Shown: positions 1 to 7,018, numbered from the stretch's first letter. The stretch is 7,100 nt of DNA from CBFGWV01 sp965652545 (GCA_965652545.1 CBFGWV010000254.1:1-7100), one strand, 5' to 3'. Notes: generated by a model not told the origin, from the sequence alone. A program made the numbers and translations.

Positions 1-2355
1 ACCGCTGGTGTCTATCGGCCCACCTTGAACGACTGTCAGCCCAGGCACTGGCGAGAAGGACACATGGTTCTCCCACCGCTGATGTCCGGCGCTCAACAGC
101 AGCATACGACCCGGCCCAAACTGCTGGCGCCAGCCAATCCGGGCATAGTCCGACTCATCGACGTTGCGCAGCGTCTCGTCGAAGCGCTGCGGCTGGAAGG
201 CCAGCGTGGTGATGTCCCCCTCGTCACGCTCGCTGTGGCGCAGCTCCAGTTGCAGATTGGTCGACGGATCGGGGCTGTACTGGATCAGCGCGTTGTAGCT
301 GTCCAGTGCCCGGTCGGCATTCTCACGCACGCCGTCGGTGCGGTAGGCAAACTGCCCCACGCTAATGGCCCACTTGTCCCACAGCCCGGCCACGACGACA
401 TCGTCGCCCCAGGTGTTGTTGCTGCCGGCCAGGGCGTTCATCTGCACCAGCGTGCCTTCCTGCACGAACAGCCGGTTGTACTCGTTGGTCGCGAGCTCCG
501 AGGGGCCTGCGCCGCTGAGGATGCCGAGGTTGGCCTCGGAGAGCTGCGGCTGCAGTGCGGTCAGGCTCAGGGGTTGCAGCATCTGCGATTGCAGCAGTTC
601 GCTGACGCGGGCCGTGGTATGGCGAGACTTGCTGGCATAAACGTCGGAGAGCAGGCGATGGCCGGCGTGGTTGGCCGGGTCTTCGGCCAGGCTTTGGGTG
701 GCGATGACTTCGGCCCGTTGCTCGAAGCCCAGGTCGCGGTAAATTCGCGACTGGCTGGCGTTGCGCGCGGCCACGTCCTGATCGAGCAGCAGGCGCGAGC
801 GGTACACGGCCCGGTTGTCGTTGCGGTCGATGGACGCTTGCAGGTCGCGCAAGGCCTCAACGGGACGGTTCTCGGTCTGTTTGAGGATGGCGTCGTAGAA
901 CCACGGTGTAGGGTCGTTGGGGTCGTACTCCTTGGCCAGGGCGAACTGCTTTGCAGCCTCGTCATTGCGCAGCTCTTCGAAATACGCCTTGCCCAGATAG
1001 CTGCGGATCAGCGAGTTGCTGGGGTCGAGGCTGGCGGCGACCTCCATATCGAGCCGCCCGCGCGGCAGTGCGCCACGGCGGATCTCGATAAGCCCACGGC
1101 CCAGGCGGGTCAGCGGGTCGCCTTGGTCGATTTTCCGCGCGCGCGTGAACGACTCGCGGGCATCTTCGAGCTCCAGCCGTGCCAAGTGCACGAAGCCGGC
1201 CACGCTTTGGGTACGCGCCAGGCCCGGTTCAAGAGAGATTGCCTGCGCGCTGGCATCGCGTGCGGCGTTCAATGCGCCGCGCGAGAGCTCCAACTCGGCC
1301 ACACGGGCCCAGACCAGCGGGTCGCTGCGATCGCGCTCCAGGGCGGTGCGGGCGCTGACCAGTGCGCCGTCCACCTCACCCGAGGCCTGTTGCGCGAACG
1401 ACAAGGCGATCCAGGTCATGGCGCTATCGCCGGACAGCTCGACAGCGGTGTCGGCCAGTTCGTGCGCGTTGTCGACACCGCGCACCAGGGCGATGACCGA
1501 CAGCAAGGCCAGCGGGCGGCCATCGTCAGGGCGAAGCTGGCGCAGACGGCTGAGGTCGACCTGCGCGTCATCGACACGGCCAACGGCCAGCCGCAAAGCG
1601 GCACGGGCAAGCAGGCGCTCGACGGCGACGTCGTCGTCGCCCTCGGCATCCAGCCGTGCGATGGCCGCGGCGGCATCGCCACGCCGATAGTCAGCTGCGG
1701 CAGCGTGCAGTTGCTCGTCGGTGGCGGAGCCGGCGGTCAGATCCAGCAAGGGCGGATAGTACAAGGCCCAGCGCACAGCGTCGGATGCCGGCGGCACCAA
1801 GGCCGGACGCGGTGCGGACTCGGCATCGGCGGTCGCGCCCTGCCCCGAGCCCAAGGTAACGCTGCCATGGTCGTTGCTGGCGGTCACCTGACCCTCGAAC
1901 ACCAGCACCTCGGTTCGCCCATCGACGATACGCACGACGAACTCGGTACCCTCCACCGCGGCATTGACGTAAGGGGTTTCGACGTTCAGCGGGCGTGGCG
2001 TACGGCTGATGAAGTGCACCGCGCCTTCGAGCAGCTGCAACCAGCCTTCGCCCTCGTTGCGCGGCGGGGTGAAGGTGATGGTGGTGTTCTGGTCCAGTCG
2101 GAGCAGTGTCTGGTCGAGCGTCATCACCACCACGGCCCGGCTGTCGGCGGGTACGCGGACGGAGTCGCCCGCACAGAACGCGGAGTCCTGCGGTGCGGGT
2201 TGCCAGTCTTCCGAGCCGGCCGGCCGGACCTCGATGCGGCCCTCGGCCGACTCGAGCACGGCGATACCGTCGTCGCAGGCCAGTGCGATCTGGGCGTTGA
2301 GGAGGATGACCAGAAAAGCAGCCATCCGGGTGGCGACACGGATGAATCCGTTCAT
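1..2355 (-). CDS. FecR-domain / TPR / C-terminal beta-rich exported protein (partial, 3' end outside window)
   Basis: The minus frame is open from ATG at 2355 to the window edge, giving 785 residues without a stop; I translated it codon by codon. Residues 1-26 form a signal peptide (Arg-6 and Arg-10, hydrophobic core, ALA before Cys27). Cys27 and Cys61 could pair; the sequence before Cys27 is a poor lipobox. Residues about 60-160 match the FecR domain: LRLDQNTTI, then LLEGAVHFISRTP, then VNAAVEGTEFVVR, then EVLVFEGQV. Residues about 215-600 are helical tetratricopeptide-like repeats with typical ends such as AISLEPG, AASLDPSN and KEYDPNDP. From about 610 the sequence changes to NEYNRLF and alternating aromatic stretches (WAISVGQFAY, LQLELRHSE, RMLLLSAGHQ), which suggests outer-membrane beta-strands. 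It probably works in the periplasm and outer membrane as a scaffold or sensor. It lies 76 bp downstream of the cyclase on the same strand with no terminator between, so co-transcription is likely. No FecI-type sigma factor is visible. The domain calls are firm; the barrel and the function are inference. Confidence 0.88.
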   Translation of the reverse strand, partial: MNGFIRVATRMAAFLVILLNAQIALACDDGIAVLESAEGRIEVRPAGSEDWQPAPQDSAFCAGDSVRVPADSRAVVVMTLDQTLLRLDQNTTITFTPPRNEGEGWLQLLEGAVHFISRTPRPLNVETPYVNAAVEGTEFVVRIVDGRTEVLVFEGQVTASNDHGSVTLGSGQGATADAESAPRPALVPPASDAVRWALYYPPLLDLTAGSATDEQLHAAAADYRRGDAAAAIARLDAEGDDDVAVERLLARAALRLAVGRVDDAQVDLSRLRQLRPDDGRPLALLSVIALVRGVDNAHELADTAVELSGDSAMTWIALSFAQQASGEVDGALVSARTALERDRSDPLVWARVAELELSRGALNAARDASAQAISLEPGLARTQSVAGFVHLARLELEDARESFTRARKIDQGDPLTRLGRGLIEIRRGALPRGRLDMEVAASLDPSNSLIRSYLGKAYFEELRNDEAAKQFALAKEYDPNDPTPWFYDAILKQTENRPVEALRDLQASIDRNDNRAVYRSRLLLDQDVAARNASQSRIYRDLGFEQRAEVIATQSLAEDPANHAGHRLLSDVYASKSRHTTARVSELLQSQMLQPLSLTALQPQLSEANLGILSGAGPSELATNEYNRLFVQEGTLVQMNALAGSNNTWGDDVVVAGLWDKWAISVGQFAYRTDGVRENADRALDSYNALIQYSPDPSTNLQLELRHSERDEGDITTLAFQPQRFDETLRNVDESDYARIGWRQQFGPGRMLLLSAGHQRWENHVSFSPVPGLTVVQGGPIDTSG

Positions 2356-2431
2356 GGGTTACGGGCAACCTGGCGCTTGCTGCGCGTGTGAGTAGGTGTG
2401 CCTCCAGATACTGGCCTAATCTGCCGCCATT

Positions 2432-4630
2432 TCAATCAATAGACGCATCCGTATCAATTTTTTGCAAACTCAGGATACCGTCCCAATCCTTGTCGCGGGC
2501 CTTCCGGCGCGCCACCTCGACCTGATAAAAGCGCGCCGGACCGTCGTTCGGATAACGCGCCAGGACATCTTCGAACGCCGCCTCGGCGTCGGCCCACAAC
2601 CCGCGCTGAAACGCGGTCAGGCCACGCTCGAACATCGCCTTGAGGGACTCGTCCGCCTCATGCTCGCCGATGGCGACCTGGAGCACAGTCAGCGGGCGCT
2701 GCTTGCCCGGTACCCGGAAACGGCCCACGCGGCGGACGGCGCGCGCATCGTCCGGAGACAGTGCCAGCTCTGACGCCAGGACCCGCAGCCCCAGCCGACC
2801 GGCCAGGTCCTGGAGACGCACCGAGGCATTCACCACATCGCCCACGGCGCGGTATTGATAGCGCCCGCCACCACCCAGGCTGCCCAGGACGATGGGGCCG
2901 GCATGCACGCCGATACGGGTATCCAGGGCATGCTCCAGCCCTTGGGCGCTGGCCTCCCGCTGCCAGCGCATGATGGCGCGCGCGGCCTCCAGCGCGCTGT
3001 CGTGGGCGGCTTCAGCATCGCCTTCGGGTACCCATACGGCCAGCATCGCATCGCCCACGACATCTGCAACCCAGCCGCCACGACTCTGGACCTCGTCGAT
3101 CAATTGGGTGTAGTAGGCATTCATGACTTTTTTCAGGGCCTGGGGCTCGCGCCCCTCGGCTATGCGTGTGTAGCCGACCACATCCGTGGCCAGGCAGACG
3201 CCATAGACTTGACGGTCGGTGCCATGGACGTTGGCGGGCCCCTGGTCCAGGCGGGCGACGAGGTCGGCCGGCAAGTACATGGCCGCCCCTCTGGCCAGGT
3301 TGCTTCGGCTGCGCTGCACGCGCAGGTAGCGGTTGACCATGATCAGGATGACCGGCAACGGCGCCAGCAACGGCCCCCACACCGGCAGCCAATAGCCGAA
3401 GCGCGCGAACGCGAACAGCGAAACCGCCAGATACCCGGCGGTCATGAGCACGGCGCCGAGGACCAGCCCAGGCAGGCTGACCCGCCACAGCAGAATGGCC
3501 GCCAGCAGCGCCCACGCCAACGGTAGCGACGAGTACAGCGCTGGCGGCAGCGGTGTGACGAAACGCTGTTCGAGGATATTGCCGAACACTGTGGCGGCGA
3601 TCTCCACCCCGCTGAGGTCGACGCCGTCCGCCCGTGAGAACACCGTCGGGAAACCGTCCTGTTGCTGGGGCTGGAAGTCCTCGGAGAAGCCGACGAACAC
3701 TGCGATGCCGCGCAGGTCGTGTGGATTGGCCAGCACATCGTGGGCCGACAGCGTGGGCACCGTTCTGGGCGGCCCGTAAAAATCGATGTACCGGCTTTCA
3801 TCCCCGCCGTGGAGCGCGAGCAAGCCGAGCAAGCGCTGACGATCCGCATCGCTCATCGGCCGCGTCGTCACCCACTGGCGCAGTTCGCCGACCCGCTCGG
3901 GCGCGTCTGCAAGGTACCCGCGCAAAGCCCGCGCCCAGCTGCTGGCAGGGTACGGACCGGGCCATTGGTCCATCTGCACCGGAAACCGCTCCGCCGCCTC
4001 GGGGTCGACCTGCGTGATCGCCTCACGAAGCAAGGGGTACACCGGGGCGGCAAACTGATGATAGGCCAGGGTCGGCAATGTCGGATCGTCGCTCAACTCA
4101 CCGCGGAATACCCACGTCTGATCCACTTGCTGGCCGATCTTCGGCAGCGGGAACGGCGCCAACCCGGCGGCCGCATCCGCCAGCTCCGGCAAGGGCGAGA
4201 CTTTTTGCTCGATGGCGATGGCCTCCTCGCCCTCGCCGACCTGATCGCGCACCAGGTGCTGGAACAGGATGACGTTGCCGGCATCCCTGATGGCGTCAGC
4301 GAAGTCAGCGTCCTCGTCGGTCTGACGGGGGGTGCGGAACAGTACGTCGTAGGCGATGACCGCCGCGCCAGCCTCAGTAAGCGCACGCACCAGGTCGGCG
4401 TGTATGGTCCGCGGCCAAGCCGATGGCCGGTTCGGCAAGCCCAACGCGCGCGATGCGTCGCGATCGATGGCGACCACCACCACACCGGGCGGCGCCTCGC
4501 GCGCACCGCGCATGGCGAACAACAACCCCGGCCCACCGGTGCGTTCGACCGACAGCAACAACGGCACGAGCACCAGCGCCAAGAGGGCGACTGCTGCCGT
4601 TGCTGCGTTGACTGCCGTGCGCCAGCTCAT
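2432..4630 (-). CDS. CHASE2-domain class III adenylate/guanylate cyclase, membrane-bound
   Basis: A 732-residue protein likely to make a cyclic nucleotide from ATP or GTP in response to a periplasmic cue. Segment 7-27 is a transmembrane helix. Residues about 30-355 are the CHASE2 sensor (VVVAIDRDA near 51, AVIAYDVLF near 90, VFVGFSEDF near 311). Three helices follow at about 364-383, 386-409 and 413-433, the usual CHASE2 arrangement. The catalytic domain covers about 473-652. Metal-binding Asp483 (CLATDVVGYT) and Asp527 (VVGDAMLAVW) and the transition-state pair Asn601/Arg605 (VVNASVRLQ) are present, so activity is expected. The two purine-selecting positions are unusual: Asp523 where Lys is usual, and Arg594 where Thr or Asp is usual. 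Residues about 661-710 form a short TPR-like tail (MFERGLTAFQRGLWADAEAAF). The ATG at 4630 is directly followed by the first membrane helix; the ribosome-binding site is weak. It is divergent from a Crp-type regulator and upstream of the FecR-TPR gene. The family call is firm; the nucleotide made is unknown. Confidence 0.93.
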   Translation of the reverse strand: MSWRTAVNAATAAVALLALVLVPLLLSVERTGGPGLLFAMRGAREAPPGVVVVAIDRDASRALGLPNRPSAWPRTIHADLVRALTEAGAAVIAYDVLFRTPRQTDEDADFADAIRDAGNVILFQHLVRDQVGEGEEAIAIEQKVSPLPELADAAAGLAPFPLPKIGQQVDQTWVFRGELSDDPTLPTLAYHQFAAPVYPLLREAITQVDPEAAERFPVQMDQWPGPYPASSWARALRGYLADAPERVGELRQWVTTRPMSDADRQRLLGLLALHGGDESRYIDFYGPPRTVPTLSAHDVLANPHDLRGIAVFVGFSEDFQPQQQDGFPTVFSRADGVDLSGVEIAATVFGNILEQRFVTPLPPALYSSLPLAWALLAAILLWRVSLPGLVLGAVLMTAGYLAVSLFAFARFGYWLPVWGPLLAPLPVILIMVNRYLRVQRSRSNLARGAAMYLPADLVARLDQGPANVHGTDRQVYGVCLATDVVGYTRIAEGREPQALKKVMNAYYTQLIDEVQSRGGWVADVVGDAMLAVWVPEGDAEAAHDSALEAARAIMRWQREASAQGLEHALDTRIGVHAGPIVLGSLGGGGRYQYRAVGDVVNASVRLQDLAGRLGLRVLASELALSPDDARAVRRVGRFRVPGKQRPLTVLQVAIGEHEADESLKAMFERGLTAFQRGLWADAEAAFEDVLARYPNDGPARFYQVEVARRKARDKDWDGILSLQKIDTDASID

Positions 4631-4716
4631 GGTTACGCTTACACTCGATGAACAAAGATGGCATTTCCAAAAGCCGGACTTGCCACTGTTTGACTTTTTG
4701 ACACAGGGATACGGTT
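4631..4716. promoter_or_regulatory. Divergent control region between cyclase and Crp-type regulator
   Basis: This 86-bp spacer must hold the 5' signals for both the cyclase (leftward) and the regulator (rightward). It is less GC-rich than the flanking genes. It contains a direct repeat TTTGAC at 4689-4694 and 4697-4702, with an 8-bp period; the second copy overlaps a TTGACA (4698-4703). It also has a loose inverted pair TGGCA (4659-4663) and TGCCA (4681-4685). I could not place a convincing -35/-10 pair on either strand, and no TGTGA-N6-TCACA Crp site is visible. Control by the adjacent regulator is therefore only suggested by position. Confidence 0.45.
4705..4709 (+). promoter_or_regulatory. 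Ribosome binding site of the Crp-type regulator
   Basis: AGGGA lies 7 bases before the GTG at 4717. An in-frame TGA at 4699-4701 closes the frame upstream, so this GTG is the only start that gives the full N-terminus. The Shine-Dalgarno position supports it. Confidence 0.65.
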
Positions 4717-5376
4717 GTGGACTACACCGCTGCGCTCAATGCCGTCGACTTGTTCGCCTCGCTCAACAAGCAGGAGATCCAGGTCATCGCCAACATCGGG
4801 CTGGCCAAGCACTATCCGCGTCAGACGATTCTGATCAACGAAGGCGAGCTCACCGATACCTTGTTCATTGTCCTCAAGGGCAGTGTAAAGGTGTACGCCA
4901 GCGACGACGACGGTCGCGAGGTCTTCCTCGGTTTTCAGGGCGTGGGGGACTATTTCGGCGAAATGTCGATTCTGGACCATGCACCCCGCTCGGCTTCGGT
5001 CATCACCCTGGAACCCAGCTGGTTGTTGCTTATTCAACGACATGACTTCCTCGAATGCCTGAATCAATATCCAGGAATCGCCGTGAAACTGCTGCAAGGC
5101 ATGGCCCGCCGTGTTCGCGAGCTTACCGACAAGGTCAAGAACCTGGCGCTGCGCGACGTCTACGGCCGCGTTGCGCACACGCTGACCCAACTGGCCACCG
5201 AAGCCGATGCGGACGGGCGTATCCCCCAGAAGCTCACGCAGCAGAACATTGCCGACATGGTAGGCGCATCGCGCGAAATGATCAGCCGGATAATGAAAGA
5301 GCTGACCATCGGCGGCTACATCGACATCCAAGAGAAACACGTGACCATCCTCAAGCCGTTGCCTTGGCGGTGGTGA
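4717..5376 (+). CDS. Crp/Fnr-family transcriptional regulator, cyclic-nucleotide-binding type
   Basis: A 219-residue cytoplasmic DNA-binding regulator starting with GTG, close to the usual 200-230 of the family. The N-terminal beta-roll (about 10-115) carries a phosphate-binding cassette FGEMSILDHAPRSAS, with Gly81, Glu82, Arg91 and Ser92 matching the residues that hold the cyclic phosphate in E. coli Crp. There is no cysteine cluster of the Fnr type. The dimer helix follows at about 115-145 and a winged helix-turn-helix at about 170-215. The recognition helix is SREMISRIMKEL, with Arg186, Glu187 and Arg191 at the positions of Crp Arg180, Glu181 and Arg185, so Crp-like TGTGA half-sites are plausible targets. 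Aligned on NLA, the Crp residues Thr127 and Ser128 become Leu136 and Thr137, so adenine recognition may differ. Its place divergent from a cyclase suggests it reads that enzyme's product. Family firm; ligand and regulon inferred. Confidence 0.93.
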   Translation: MDYTAALNAVDLFASLNKQEIQVIANIGLAKHYPRQTILINEGELTDTLFIVLKGSVKVYASDDDGREVFLGFQGVGDYFGEMSILDHAPRSASVITLEPSWLLLIQRHDFLECLNQYPGIAVKLLQGMARRVRELTDKVKNLALRDVYGRVAHTLTQLATEADADGRIPQKLTQQNIADMVGASREMISRIMKELTIGGYIDIQEKHVTILKPLPWRW

Positions 5377-5562
5377 AGATTCATGTCCAGGATGTGCATC
5401 CCGTCACAGAAATTCACAAAGTTTCCTGCTACATTTGCATTGCCTCTTGATCAATCGGGTAACGGAACACCCGGCGGACGGTCGACCGGAAAGGGTTAGT
5501 CATTCATGGAAGGTCCGGGCACCCAGGGACGCACGGAAGTATGGGTTGGGGCTCAATGACAA

Positions 5563-5583
5563 GCGCGTTGCGCGCCTGTTTTT
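5563..5583 (+). terminator. Weak intrinsic terminator candidate after the Crp-type gene or inside the RNA region
   Basis: GCGCG-TTG-CGCGC forms a perfect 5-bp GC stem (5563-5575), followed by CTG and five T (5579-5583). It lies 187 bases after the regulator's stop. It could end the regulator transcript or a short RNA of about 130 nt beginning near 5450. The short stem and three-base gap before the T-run make it moderate at best. Confidence 0.45.
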
Positions 5584-5691
5584 GCCAGAGGTCTGTGCAG
5601 CACACGAAAGGCGGCAAGGAGGCAGGCTACGGAATCGTGAGTCGTATATGATCGGGAACGGATGCCCAGGCAGATCGGGTTGTAACGACGT

Positions 5692-5697
5692 GATAAT
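5692..5697 (+). promoter_or_regulatory. Possible -10 element within the RNA region
   Basis: GATAAT at 5692-5697 matches five of six bases of the sigma70 -10 consensus in a locally AT-rich patch. A start near 5704 would give an RNA of about 130 nt ending at the strong terminator. No good -35 is found at 16-18 bp, so this is tentative. Confidence 0.25.
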
Positions 5698-5811
5698 TAG
5701 CCACGAGGCCGTGGGGTTCTCCCTCACACCAGGCTGGGCTGAATCGGAGCCGGCTCGACGCCGCTCCCCATGGAAGGTTGAGGGCAGGAAGCTCACCCGA
5801 TCCAGCCAACC

Positions 5812-5840
5812 TAAACCCCGCTCCGGCGGGGTTTATCTTA
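5812..5840 (+). terminator. Strong intrinsic terminator upstream of aroG
   Basis: TAAACCCCGC (5812-5821) pairs perfectly with GCGGGGTTTA (5826-5835) around the tetraloop TCCG. A short T-rich tail (TCTTA) follows. The 10-bp stem, with its GC core and A/T ends, is a classic rho-independent terminator. It separates upstream transcription from aroG, whose own promoter begins 14 bases later. Confidence 0.85.
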
Positions 5841-5853
5841 TGCGCAGCCCCCT

Positions 5854-5882
5854 ATGGCACGCGATTTCCAGGCCGTTATACT
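5854..5882 (+). promoter_or_regulatory. Sigma70-type promoter of aroG
   Basis: TATACT at 5877-5882 is a near-consensus -10. ATGGCA at 5854-5859 matches four of six -35 bases with the optimal 17-bp spacer. Transcription would start near 5889, leaving a leader of about 30 nt before the ATG at 5920. This argues against any coding start upstream of about 5890. No leader peptide or attenuator is visible in so short a leader. Confidence 0.7.
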
Positions 5883-5919
5883 GATCGGCCCTTGCCGACG
5901 AACAGCCGTGGCCAACAGC

Positions 5920-6993
5920 ATGCTCGACACCCGCGTCAACAACGTCAATGTGGTGGCTCAGGACGTCCTGCCCACCCCCGAGAGCGTCAAACAGAAATTG
6001 CCGCTGACCGAGCGTGCGGAGTCCACCGTACTGAACGGTCGCGCAGCCTTGGAGCGTATCCTCGATCGCCGTGACCCGCGCCTGTTCGTGGTGACCGGCC
6101 CGTGCTCCATCCACGACCTCGACGCCGCCCGTGAGTACGCTCAGCGCCTGGGCCGCCTGGCCGAAGAGGTGCAGGACGTCTTTCTGCTGGTGATGCGGGT
6201 GTATTTCGAGAAGCCCCGCACGACCGTCGGCTGGAAAGGGCTGATCAACGATCCGGACATGGATGACTCCTTCCAGATCGACAAGGGTTTGCACATGGCG
6301 CGCGGCCTTCTCCTGGAACTGGCGGAGATGGGCATGCCCACCGGTACCGAAGCGCTCGATCCGATCAGCCCGCAGTACATCGCGGACCTGATCACCTGGA
6401 CCGCCATCGGCGCGCGCACCACCGAATCCCAGACTCATCGCGAGATGGCCAGCGGGCTGTCGTCGCCGGTGGGCTTCAAGAACGGCACCGACGGCGGCCT
6501 GTCGGTGGCGATCAACGCCTTGCACTCGGTTTCACGTCCGCACAATTTCCTCGGTATCAATCACGACGGCCGCGTGTCGATCATCCGCACCCGCGGTAAC
6601 GGCTATGGGCACGTGGTGCTGCGCGGCGGCAATGAGCCCAACTACGACTCCGTGGCCATCGCGCTGTGCGAGGACGCACTGGCCAAGGCGAAGCTGCCGG
6701 CCAATATCGTGGTCGATTGCAGCCATGCGAACTCCAAAAAGCAGTACGGGCTTCAGCCGCTGGTGTTCCACGACTGCGTGCACCAGATTCTCGAGGGCAA
6801 CCGCTCCATCGTCGGCTTGATGCTCGAAAGCAATCTGAACGAAGGCAACCAGTCGATTCCAGCCGACCTCTCGCAGCTCAAGTACGGCGTGTCCGTGACC
6901 GATGCCTGCATCAACTGGGACACCACGGAAACGCTGCTGCGAGAGTCCGCCGAAAAGCTGCGTCCGGTACTCGGCAAGCGGCAGGCGGGGTAG
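5920..6993 (+). CDS. aroG: 3-deoxy-7-phosphoheptulonate (DAHP) synthase, class I
   Basis: A 357-residue cytoplasmic enzyme that condenses phosphoenolpyruvate with erythrose 4-phosphate, the first step of the shikimate pathway. Hallmarks of the AroF/G/H type are all present: GPCSIHD at 60-66, RVYFEKPRTTVGWKG at 93-107, TEALDPISPQY at 143-153, ARTTESQTHRE at 165-175, GFKNGTDGG at 185-193 and VDCSHANS at 265-272. The metal ligands of E. coli AroG (Cys61, His268, Glu302, Asp326) have counterparts in Cys62, His269, Glu303 and Asp328, so the enzyme should be active. I chose ATG 5920 because it gives an N-terminus of the same length as the Pseudomonas enzymes I recall and lies after the predicted promoter. 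GTG 5908 is a possible alternative, adding four residues. The Shine-Dalgarno sequence is poor for both. The gene stands alone behind a terminator and its own promoter. Which aromatic amino acid inhibits it (the AroF, AroG or AroH subtype) cannot be settled from sequence by eye. Confidence 0.95.
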   Translation: MLDTRVNNVNVVAQDVLPTPESVKQKLPLTERAESTVLNGRAALERILDRRDPRLFVVTGPCSIHDLDAAREYAQRLGRLAEEVQDVFLLVMRVYFEKPRTTVGWKGLINDPDMDDSFQIDKGLHMARGLLLELAEMGMPTGTEALDPISPQYIADLITWTAIGARTTESQTHREMASGLSSPVGFKNGTDGGLSVAINALHSVSRPHNFLGINHDGRVSIIRTRGNGYGHVVLRGGNEPNYDSVAIALCEDALAKAKLPANIVVDCSHANSKKQYGLQPLVFHDCVHQILEGNRSIVGLMLESNLNEGNQSIPADLSQLKYGVSVTDACINWDTTETLLRESAEKLRPVLGKRQAG

Positions 6994-7018
6994 CCGTCTC
7001 GTTGCGAGGTATCCGGCC

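Larger units (their letters stand above)
5456..5835 (+). ncRNA. Putative structured non-coding RNA region rich in A(N)GGA motifs (possible Csr/Rsm-type sRNA)
   Basis: The stretch 5377-5919 has no frame with a good start and recognisable protein, but it carries many structured elements. ANGGA occurs eight times on the plus strand: 5462, 5506, 5525, 5533, 5616, 5629, 5658 and 5770. Plain GGA adds sites near 5476, 5488, 5746 and 5787. Three fall in hairpin loops: CGGGT/ACCCG (5456-5473) around AACGGAAC, GGG/CCC (5654-5667) around AACGGATG, and TGAG/CTCA (5779-5795) around GGCAGGAAG. Other stems are TTGCC/GGCAA (5582-5617, enclosing TGTG/CACA), CCACG/CGTGG (5701-5714) and GGAGC/GCTCC (5747-5767). 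The region ends in a strong intrinsic terminator. GGA in loops is the binding signature of CsrA/RsmA, and RNAs that sequester that protein carry many copies. I did not recognise a named RNA family, and no GacA-type TGTAAG-N6-CTTACA box is visible. The 5' ends, the number of transcripts and the strand are inferred from terminator orientation. Confidence 0.4.

Noticed and set aside
25..2391. Very long open frame on the plus strand (788 codons)
   Set aside because: It is codon-aligned antisense to the FecR-TPR gene. The minus strand gives a signal peptide, a FecR domain and TPRs, while the plus-strand translation resembles no family. GC-rich codon use on the minus strand leaves few stops opposite.
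3662..4651. Plus-strand open frame of 329 codons
   Set aside because: Lies wholly antisense to the CHASE2 cyclase, whose domains and catalytic residues are clear; low-complexity Arg/Gln-rich product with no recognisable domain.
4711..4728. Loose GTG-N5-CAC palindrome over the regulator start as a Crp-type site
   Set aside because: The spacing and half-sites do not fit TGTGA-N6-TCACA, and it overlaps the start codon.
5490..5545. Resemblance of GGAAGGTCCGGGC to the conserved start of RNase P RNA
   Set aside because: The remaining universal RNase P blocks (for example ACAGAAA) are absent in the following bases, so the similarity is a short chance match.
5500..5796. Minus-strand frame of 98 codons in the intergenic region
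   Set aside because: Pro/Arg/Ser-rich product with no family resemblance and no supporting upstream signal; the stem-loops and GGA motifs explain the region better.
5435..5884. Plus-strand frame of about 149 codons through the intergenic region
   Set aside because: Non-ATG start without a ribosome-binding site, runs through two terminator-like hairpins and into the aroG promoter, and the product has no recognisable motif.
5854..5919. Upstream ATG for aroG at 5854 adding 22 residues
   Set aside because: The added segment overlaps the predicted -35/-10 elements and would lengthen the protein beyond the Pseudomonas-type enzymes; ATG 5920 gives the matching N-terminus.
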